Assembly: GCA_905250125.1 (NCBI GenBank)
Contig: CAJNOL010000991.1
Coordinates: forward strand, 24,505-88,504
DNA length: 64,000 nucleotides
Source of the DNA: Rotaria sordida
Lineage: Eukaryota; Rotifera; Eurotatoria; Philodinida; Philodinidae
Reading direction: 5' to 3'
In this document: positions 56,096-64,000 of the stretch, piece after piece
Position numbering within the stretch: the stretch's first letter is position 1
How the letters are laid out: every line of letters begins with the position of its first letter
Position numbers and translations under genes: made by a program
The notes under the pieces: generated by a model
Databases searched by the model: none
What the model saw: only the letters and a program-made list of their open reading frames with translations
What the model was told of the DNA's origin: nothing

Positions 56096-57402
56096 CTTTT
56101 AAAATGGCCTATGCATCTATTTATGAATTATTAAAACCGAAGTAAAAATTAATTACACGACATTGGATATTAGCATTATTAATTCAGCAATATTATACAA
56201 GGGCAACTAAATAGTTTTATTACTTATTAAGCGATTTATATTCAACTTTCTTTTTTAGTGCAATCATGTCGATTTCTGTTTCACATAATTCCACTAGACA
56301 TCGATACAGTTGTGCTTAAAAAATGTATTGAAAAGAGGCGTACAATGTACACCATTGCAAAGAGATAGAACGAGATTACAATGCGTGCAAAGATTATATC
56401 TAATTTGATGATAATGTTACTTCATAGACATTACTGTATATTTGTAAAAATAAAATTTAAAACGAGAAACAAAATGCTCTAGGTTAGATTTCTTTAAATC
56501 ACTGGAAGTGTGAATGATGGACAATATGTTTACGAATGAGTGATTGTAAATATTATTTTTTTTTTTGATTGTATGAAAATCTCTACAAGTAATGACAGAA
56601 AAAAAACACATGATGACTATATGTTTAAATATCATCATATCAATAAAAATCACCTTCGTTAAAGACAAGTAATATATTTATAGTCAATTTCTTCAGTTAA
56701 ACTGCCTCAAAATAAAGGATTGTTTTCTATGATATTTCGTATTTGAAAAAAAAATAATTATATATCTCAAATAAACGCTTTTGATAGATTGAATAAATAA
56801 ATTGATGTTTTTCATACATTAAATAGTACATCAAATATTCAACTTACCTGAATAATTAATTACAACTTTTATTTTATTTTTCTCGCGAACGTGATGTGTG
56901 AATCAATCTCATAAAACTTATGTCTTGCACCGTATTATTGTAATTTTTCACTCATATGTTTAATTTATTGCGATGAATAAGGATCATTTATATATTTTTT
57001 GATGTGTAATTATCATGCTATTATTTTTGTTTGAAAAACATACGATTAAGCCGTTAGAAAAAGTTCGTCATTATATCTGATTTATAGTCATGAAAACAAT
57101 CTAGTGTATGAATAATAAAAGAGCATATTTTTTTGTTTTCTTCAAGATTACAACGTATGAAAATAAATAACAAAAAAAAAATGTTATATTGTGCATATGC
57201 ATAATTATCAACTTGTACTAAGGTTTAATTTCCATTGTTGTGATGACAAAAAAAAAGAAACATGTGTGCAAATAATGTAATATTGATTTCTCATCAAGAA
57301 ATAATTTTAATGTTTTGTTATTATTTGATCTAACAAATAATTGAAACGATACCACTTAAATGGAATTAAATTTATTATTGGTTGGTAATATACATATATA
57401 TA
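56096..57402. other. AT-rich intergenic, nothing recognised
   Basis: Long A/T runs; no exon-like frames and no clear repeat before the Tc1 element. Confidence 0.45.
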
Positions 57403-58695
57403 CAGTAAAGTGCAAAAGTCTTTGCCCTCACTGTTTCAAATATTTATTACTAAACAAATGATCGATATAAAAACGAAATATATACCAAGATAAGTTATAA
57501 TTCAAGGTACAAAAGTGTTACATTTAATAATTGATTCTCTCTCCTTTTTCTTCAATAAGAGCTAAACATCTTGATTTCATGGAATTTACCAAATGATTTA
57601 GGATGAGCATGTCGGTTTTGTCCCATTCTTCATGTAAAAACATATCCAATTCCTGAAGATTTATTGGTTTTCGTTTCTCAACACGACGTTTGATAATTGA
57701 CCAGAGGTTTTCCACAGGATTGACATCCGGGCTATTTGACGGCCAGTCGATCACGTCGTGTACTTCACTGGATATGAATTGCTGAGCTACTAGACTTTTG
57801 TGCTTAGGATCATTATCTTGTTGAAGTCGATATCGCCGACCAAATTGCTTTCTAGCATTGAGAATGAGATGATCTTGAAGAATTTGAACGTAGTAGGAAC
57901 CATCCATGATTGCATTGAAAGAATGATAGCCCACCAGACCCTTGATACTGAAGCCTCTCCATACCTTAATCTTCTGTCTGTTCTTTGGAATTCTCTTGAC
58001 TTCTGCTTTTGGATTTCTTGACCCACACCCCGAATGGTATTTCGAAACAGTTGGTAGCAGATTTCGTCGGTGAATATTGTTCGACTCCAGTCATCGTTTT
58101 GATGTTTGATTGCCCATTGAACACGTGCATCCTTTTGTTCTTGAGTCAGCATTGGTGTACCATACGGCAAAGTACTCTTGTAACCCATTCGATGCTGTTG
58201 ACGTTGAACGGTCCACTGAGATACGTTCAGACCTCGATCATGAAGCAGTTTTTCTGATAGTTCTTGTGATGTTATCTCGTTGTTGCGCCGAATCCATTGG
58301 CCGAGTGCTTGGTTATCATTACCAGTAATTTTACGAGGTCGACCATGACGTGGCCTGTCCTCAATTGTACCTTGTTCTTTAATCTTGGCAATATTATATT
58401 TTACAGTTCGAAGTGGGATCTTTGTTATACGAGCAATTGTTGTGGGAGAGCGATGACCGTTGTTCTATAAATGTAAAATAGCTGAACGCTTCGTTTTCAT
58501 TGCACTTAGGTTAGGTTGTTGAGGCATTTTTTCCCAAAGAAAGAATGTTGACGGCGAATCGTAGTATACACAGCTATATATATACACCTCTCCTTATATA
58601 TCAGAAGGTTCTCGAAAATTCTTTCCAGAAACTTCGAGAGATATGTTGTGAAAAAGTCAAGCTATATGCACGGCAAAGACTTTTGCACTTTACTG
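57403..58695. mobile_element. Tc1/mariner transposon, 1293 bp, with TA duplication
   Basis: Terminal inverted repeats start CAGTAAAGTGCAAAAGTC at the left and end GACTTTTGCACTTTACTG at the right, perfect over at least 23 bp (to TTTGCC). TA flanks both ends (57401-57402 and 58696-58697), inside short TATATA tracts. The single internal gene is the broken transposase at 57524-58527. Perfect termini suggest fairly recent arrival. Confidence 0.93.
57524..58527 (-). pseudogene. Tc1-type transposase, disrupted
   Basis: The frame from the ATG at 58527 encodes about 330 codons: an N-terminal paired-type helix-turn-helix DNA-binding region (TTIARITKIPLRTVKYNI, then GRPRKIT), then the DD34E catalytic domain with IFTDE, QQDNDPKH and DVNPVENLW. 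It is broken by a TAG at 58467-58465 (codon 21) and a frameshift near 58040, where the TDE frame passes to the frame carrying FSIKGLVGYHSF. The three catalytic residues are otherwise intact. It therefore cannot make a full transposase, although its ends could still be mobilised in trans. Confidence 0.9.
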
Positions 58696-58697
58696 TA

Positions 58698-59264
58698 TAT
58701 ATATAATGTCATCTTGGAATATATCAAAGTTAACATATCTCATATGATGAGTAGAGGAAATCAAAATTTCAATTATTAATTATTTATAAAATTTAAATAA
58801 AACAAAAAAAAATCATTCCTATTCCTTTACCTTCTGCAGTGCTTTTAGAAGAAACACCGATAAACTAACTTTATAAATAGACTATGAACTTGTATGATGT
58901 TGTCTAGTCTCCCGAATATCCATATATTTATGTAGGGCTGTTGGACTGATCCAATAACCGCATGATAGAGAAGGGGGATTTAACGACATATTAAGACTTG
59001 ATGTTTTTTTTCTTTGATCACATTAATGAGTGGATAACAGCAACATCAATCCCGTATTATTGCATTAAAGAAGAAACGAAAGAAGTGTATCGATAAAAAT
59101 TAATATCAAAAGAATATACGTGTTTTTGACATATCTTGTTAAATATCTACTTTATTTTGAGCCATTTTATGACCTTTGAAGATATTTAATTCATAACCAA
59201 TACTATTTCAACTCCTTATGAGTTGGAGTTTATAAAATAAATAGATTAACTCTGTTCTTTGTTG
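58698..59264. other. intergenic, nothing recognised
   Basis: AT-rich sequence between the Tc1 element and the hAT-like MITE; no features seen. Confidence 0.45.
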
Positions 59265-59272
59265 CCCTTCAG

Positions 59273-59627
59273 TAGGGAGCTGCGGGTCCGCATTTTTGTG
59301 GGCCCAGACTCGAAAAGAGTTAAAAATTTGGGCCCGACTGGATCTAAACCAGAGGTTTTTTCCATCAATACTTGGCAGCCTTCGTGTACGTGAACAAGTA
59401 GAGGATCAAAATTTTAGCGATTTATTCGTCACTCTCTGAAAAAAAAACTCAACATACAGTTATATCTTGTTGCTATATTTTTCATCTAGGGAGCAGCGAA
59501 TTTACACAAACGTGTAATCAGTTCTGACAAAAAATAAAAGGTTGGACCCAGACCCAATTCGGACCCGAAAAAAAATAAAACTTTAGATCCGGCCGGATCC
59601 AGGTCTGAAAGGATCTACAGCACCTTA
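59273..59627. mobile_element. hAT-like MITE, 355 bp, with 8-bp target duplication
   Basis: CCCTTCAG is duplicated at 59265-59272 and 59628-59635. The ends are TAGGGAGCTGCGGGTCC and, inverted, TAAGGTGCTGTAGATCC, so the repeats are imperfect. The interior keeps paired GGGCCC/GGACCC-type GC-rich arms (GGGCCCAGACTCG; TTGGACCCAGACCC). No coding frame. Confidence 0.75.
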
Positions 59628-59635
59628 CCCTTCAG

Positions 59636-60249
59636 TTTGCCCAATAATGGTCTCATTATCAATCGTATGTCTTAAAATGTGTAATTCACTGAGTTATCGT
59701 GAAGCTTTCGAAACACATATAGTGTGGTTCTTCATCGATCAATATCACAAAGAAATTTTGAAAGATTTCTATTGAGTGTAGGTAAGAACATTTCGTTTCG
59801 AAAAATTCAATGTTTTTCAAAGCTATCGATTGCGTAGACCCAATATTTTAAAAGTGAAACGACGAAAAAAAAAATACTTTTTATCACATCACATGGTTTC
59901 TTTATTTTCTGCAATCGTTTTACAAATAGTCACTCCAATGACTAACGGGAGGATAGAGGCCTATCTTACAATATTCAATTATATTTTATCTTGATTTTGA
60001 TAAATGCTCAAATCCTTATATTCATATCATATGTTACATTCATTCTATATTTTGTTTTAATTCACGAACAGAACAAATATTTGTGAATTTATTAGATACT
60101 AAATTTAAATTGATTGATAAATCAATCAAATAATTTGAGTAATTTTTTTTTATTGTTAAACTCAGAAATTAGAACAATAGGTGTTATATTATTATCGTTT
60201 TCATCAAAGTAAGAACATATTATTATTATTATTCTACAAATAATATTCT
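59636..60249. other. intergenic downstream of the astacin gene
   Basis: AT-rich; the 3' region of the minus-strand astacin gene. No other feature seen. Confidence 0.45.
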
Positions 60250-61725
60250 TTAACTTGAACAACCATAATAAGCACGAATTTCATTAATATCTGTTGCACT
60301 AAGTTTTTCTCTTTGACCAATTTTCGTATTTGGTTGTTTTGGTGTAATAGTTGGCTTTCCGTTTGAACTGAAACCATTAGCACCATAGTGCATTATACTT
60401 CCATAATCATAAGGTGAATTTTGATTTAAAACAGTGGATCCCCAAGTATATTTGTTAAAGTTATGTCCCTATAATTATTAGATTGTGTTATCTGTTGTTT
60501 CTTTATATTGAAAACCTGCGTGGCCTGATTTAATATTGCCTTGATTGATAGTAACATATGAATCACGATCAGGACGCGATTGTTCATGATAGAAACCTAT
60601 TTATTTATAAACAACAAACATAAATTAATTTATAATATTCAAATTAATTATAAATTTACTAAAACTATTTTAATTGATCTTGTTTAAAATAGAATGAATC
60701 TTTTCTTTTTTTTTGAATATCTATTTTATTCTGAAAAATTTATACTATACTGACCAAGAACATGCATGAATTCATGTTGAATAGTACCAGAATAAAAACA
60801 ACCAGGATTTGCTAATGTCATTTTTTTTTCGCCAGTAGAATATCCTACCTAAAGAAATAAGAAACAAAGACATTGACTTGAAAAATTGATTTAAATGTTC
60901 TTTTACTGATGCACTACAACCGGTTCCGTACTGAATTTTAACAAAAACTTTATCACTCGATGTTTTCGGTCGAAAAGTAATACATTGTTTGCGTTGTGTT
61001 GATCCTGCAATCGGTGTGCTGGTGTCCCTCATCACTTTGTTCATTGCTTCTTGGATCACAGTACGATGTGCAGCATCTACAAATTAGCGTATAATTTTTG
61101 TTCATAAGTTTTTATGATCAATCTTACTTGTAATTAACGAAATGTCGTATGGAATAATATTGTTTGGCCAACGACGAGGTCCATAAATAGCTACACCTTT
61201 TGTATTTGGTGTTCTTGTTGGATCAAACCCATCTGGTAAAATCATATCACCTTCGAATCCACCACCTAAGAGAAATGCCATATACATAAGAGAATGATCA
61301 ATCTCAGGTCGACGATTACGGACTTCGTATACACCTGTAAACGACTGTATACGCTCTCTATACGATCGTTTACGGTTGTATTTTGGTGGTTTACATGATC
61401 CAGTATTACGGTCGTATATCGCCGTGATCGTATACAGAGAAATACGGAGCAAAACAGAGACCGTATACGGACTGCATGTATGAGCATCGTAAACGACCGT
61501 TTCTTTCTCCGTATACGACATAGAGATATATGACCGTAATACTGGGCCATGCAAACCGCTATATTTCTTCGTATACGGCCGTTTATGACCGTGCTTGTTT
61601 GACTTGGAATCTTAATATTTACCAAGTAATTCATGATTGATTCCATCTTCAGCAGGACTTAAGACAGGAATGTTGAATGTAAATCCAATAAAAAAAATGG
61701 AGATGATACAGATATATACGAACAT
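60250..61725 (-). CDS. astacin metalloprotease (M12A), secreted
   Basis: Six exons: 61725-61623, 61265-61128, 61076-60907, 60848-60755, 60596-60520 and 60468-60250, giving 266 residues. Residues 1-18 form a signal peptide (MFVYICIISIFFIGF). The propeptide holds ILPDGFDPTRTPNTKG; no aspartate-switch FEGD copy beyond GGFEGDM (about 36-42) is needed, as that motif itself is the likely switch. The mature start is near VAIYGPRRWPNNIIPYDI. The zinc motif HEFMHVLGFYHE and the Met-turn SIMHYG are intact. No EGF, CUB or ShK domain follows, so it is a minimal astacin. Exon 5 to 6 is joined only by a 51-bp GC-AG intron; reading through gives three in-frame stops. Intron 1 carries a MITE. Confidence 0.9.
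60469..60519 (-). other. 51-bp GC-AG intron in the astacin gene
   Basis: On the minus strand the intron begins GCAGGTTTTC and ends AATTATAG. No GT donor keeps the frame. The GC donor gives NIKSGH joined to GHNFNKYTWG, which fits the astacin consensus, and the size matches the other short introns. Confidence 0.65.
61310..61612. mobile_element. foldback MITE in astacin intron 1, CGTATACGG-rich
   Basis: GGTTTACATGATCCAGTATT is matched inverted by AATACTGGGCCATGCAAACC. The outer arms repeat CGTATACGG, CGTTTACGG and their complements many times. It fills most of the 357-bp intron; the other introns here are 51-158 bp. Confidence 0.75.
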
Positions 61726-63290
61726 ATTCGAATATTTTTAAATAGTATTTTAGGCAATTGTTCTGCGTATTTTTATACCAATAATTTATTGTTGTTCTAG
61801 TGTTAAGAAAAAACAATAACAACAGATGTCAACCTATATCAGCGTGAGAAATCGTCCAACTGACTCGTATATAGACATTACACAATATTCGATAGTACAG
61901 AGAAACTTTTCACTCATATATCCAATAGTGTTGATGAAAATGATATCCATGAAGAGGAATGTTAAATCTTCAACTCATTTTATTTTACTTAAGGTTGACC
62001 AAAAGGTCTAATTTCAGTGTTTAAAATTTTATAAAATAGTTTATATCGAAAGTTTTATGACATGAATACATAGTAGAATACATCGTCTACAATAATGTAT
62101 ATAACAAGAGTGTGGGTGTGGGAAGTGAGTGTTTGTGGATATGGGTGTGGATGTAGTTCTTCTCTTCATTGACAGCCACACCTAACTCTAAGTATTTAGA
62201 ATTTAGAATTTTAATATAGATAATAGTTTAAAGTAATTTTATTCAAGTTCTTTCACAAACATGATACGAAAGATTCAGGATTCTAAGCAAAGAACAATAA
62301 ATTCTGCGTTTATTTTATGACTATCAAAAAAAACTAATTCTTGAATTTTATAAATTTTTGTTTTATTTTCAATCCTCTAAAAATATTTGAGAAATGAGGA
62401 CTTATTTAACTTTTTACTTCTGGTGGCGATTTCAGAAGAGCGACTAATAAAATAACCAAACAAATAGATCATTAGTCCCGTCTATATGCTAATAATATCG
62501 ATAAAACGACCAAATGCATCATCTTTTATGTAGAGTATTTTAAACAGTCCAGTGATGATTGAAAGAAAGAAGAGAGTAGAAGGATTTGAAAAGTCGTACT
62601 TTTCTCTTCAACAATGTTAGCTTTAAGTAAAAAAGAGTAGAATCATTTTTTTGACTGCTTGACTAATATGATAAAAGAAAAGAAGAAGATATGAAAAAAA
62701 TATACTTATAACAGCACATACACTCTCGACACCATACTTTTAAAAACAATTCTTTAACCACTAAGTAATAATATAATAAATGAAGGCATTTTATCGACGA
62801 TAAATATTTTGTTCGATTACTAATATGATAAGTTTTACAAAATAATCTGAATGATATATGTCGTTCCTCTTTTTACATTCTAATAGTCATTGAAGGGCCC
62901 ATTTAATTGTTTAGCATCTCTTGCCTATCAAGCTATTGGGAAACTTGTAAAATACATTTGGCTCACTGGTAAACATTTTCATTAGTGTCCATCACACAAC
63001 ATATATCTGAGATGCATTTTGTCTGCAAGTAGAAAAAACTTCTACAGAAAATTTTTTCAATGATGTTTTTACTCATGTTCATGGCAGTGGACATTCGGAA
63101 GTAACGAGTTAAATCCTTATTGTTTATTATGCAGGATAGTTCTTTCAAAACATGAAGTAACGAAATAAAAATGTTTGTTTTCTATTCCATAATAAAATCG
63201 GAGATTATTATCAAGTGGCTGGTGTGTTGGCATAACGACAGCATCGGATATTAAAATGAGAAGTTTTAAACTTGTTTTACTTAGACTATA
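61726..63290. other. intergenic, GT-rich patch at 62105-62160
   Basis: No gene. 62111-62122 reads TGTGGGTGTGGG within a GT-rich patch. The rest is AT-rich with short chance frames. Confidence 0.45.
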
Positions 63291-63299
63291 CTCCACAGC

Positions 63300-63385
63300 T
63301 GGGCACAATATTCGAAATACTCGTACTCGCAGGGTAGGTACTCGTATTCGTACTCGTACTCGAGGCCTGAGTACTCGAAATTCTA
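63300..63385. repeat. TACTCG microsatellite-like cluster
   Basis: Repeats of TACTCG/TATTCG, including GTACTCGTACTCG and CGTATTCGTACTCG. The flanks AATATTCGAAATACTCG and GAGTACTCGAAATTC are partly inverted, so this may be a short degraded element. Confidence 0.6.
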
Positions 63386-63554
63386 CGTATGTATGATATC
63401 GAAATAATGCTATATAAAATTTTAGTATATTTTTTTCGATGATGTAATGAACAGCTGATTTCTTCATTTTCTTTTACACATACATATACATATATTTAAA
63501 TAAACACATAGACGCCACATCATGATGTGCCATTTGCTCAAGGGAAAAAAGCGT

Positions 63555-63722
63555 ACTTCTGTGCTTCTTGGTACTTCCTCGTACTTCTCTACTTCTTTGT
63601 ACTTCTCGGTACTTCTTCGTACTTCTTTGTACGTCTCGGTACGTCGTCGTACTTCTTCCTACATCTTGGTACTTCTCTGTACTTTTCGGTACTTCTGTAC
63701 TTCTGAAGTGTAGAAGTACGCT
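63555..63722. repeat. minisatellite of GTACTTCT units
   Basis: About 14 degenerate units of 10-13 bp built on (G)GTACTTCTTC, ending in an inverted pair (GTACTTCTGAAGTGTAGAAGTAC). All six-frame translations here give artificial low-complexity peptides. Confidence 0.85.
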
Positions 63723-64000
63723 TTTCCCACCTTGTCCCATCCACACACACACCACACCCTTGAGATTTTTCTTCGAGTTTTCAACCATAGCAGAACATAC
63801 TTACATACAAGGTATCCTAGAAGGCGTTGCGAAAAACAGAGAAAACACATCGGCCTATCTCGTTAATTTATCAGATTTCAGATGCCATATCAATGCATCT
63901 TTATGATTATATTGATTATCGTTATATCAATATATTTCATTCTTGAATCTGAATTTATGGCTATTTATATGATTTAATTGAAGCATATGCTTGAGAAACT

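Noticed and set aside
60470-60600. Calling the astacin a pseudogene because of three in-frame stops
   Set aside because: A 51-bp GC-AG intron removes all three stops, keeps phase and restores the conserved peptide. Every other junction and catalytic motif is intact.
61266-61646. 126-codon and 150-codon minus frames over astacin intron 1
   Set aside because: They are read-through of the intron MITE. The g-GT donor at 61622 and TTCTCTTAG acceptor at 61266 give the family-consistent join.
63474-63906. Frames of 60-112 codons on both strands
   Set aside because: They are translations of the GTACTTCT minisatellite, giving low-complexity peptides in every frame.

Overview
This window looks like nuclear DNA of a small metazoan, most likely a bdelloid rotifer. 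It is AT-rich, its introns are mostly about 50-170 bp, several 3' splice acceptors sit directly in front of start codons (as expected for spliced-leader trans-splicing), intronless bacterial-looking enzyme genes lie among intron-bearing animal genes, and there are many foldback (long inverted repeat) elements. The organism is an inference; no rRNA, tRNA or marker gene is present to prove it. Gene models below were assembled by hand from reading frames joined at GT-AG (once GC-AG) junctions with matching phase.

Layout. 1-2.75 kb: edge fragment and a rhodopsin-type GPCR. 4.4-5.3 kb: an F-BAR-only syndapin-like gene (minus). 10.1-10.6 kb: a three-exon gene for a small single-pass membrane protein. 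10.7-11.0 kb: a broken copy of the four-exon type I membrane protein encoded at 17.5-19.7 kb. 13.4-15.0 kb: traces of a cysteine-rich minus-strand gene. 21-35 kb: a mobile and repetitive block holding a 3.7-kb foldback with an assembly gap near its inner palindrome, GC-rich foldbacks, two satellite arrays and a 3.6-kb AT-rich inverted-repeat element with a candidate 7-bp target duplication. 35.3-36.7 kb: a family 92 glycosyltransferase. 40.6-50.2 kb: a compact block of four conserved genes: IDNK, DCLRE1A/SNM1A and OGFOD1 in tandem on the minus strand (gaps of 109 and 85 bp), and HMCES divergent from OGFOD1 across 53 bp. 52.8-55.6 kb: two intronless bacterial-type genes (MBL-fold hydrolase, SAM methyltransferase). 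55.9-61.7 kb: an astacin pseudogene fragment, a dead Tc1 element, a hAT-like MITE and an intact six-exon astacin.

How the genes fit together. HMCES (abasic-site crosslinking) and SNM1A (interstrand-crosslink nuclease) both act on DNA damage and sit in one 10-kb block with OGFOD1 and gluconokinase. The tandem spacing and acceptors just upstream of the ATGs suggest that OGFOD1-DCLRE1A-IDNK is a trans-spliced operon. The remaining sequence is mainly mobile-element debris: at least a dozen foldbacks, two small elements with 8-bp target duplications, and one Tc1 copy with a TA duplication.
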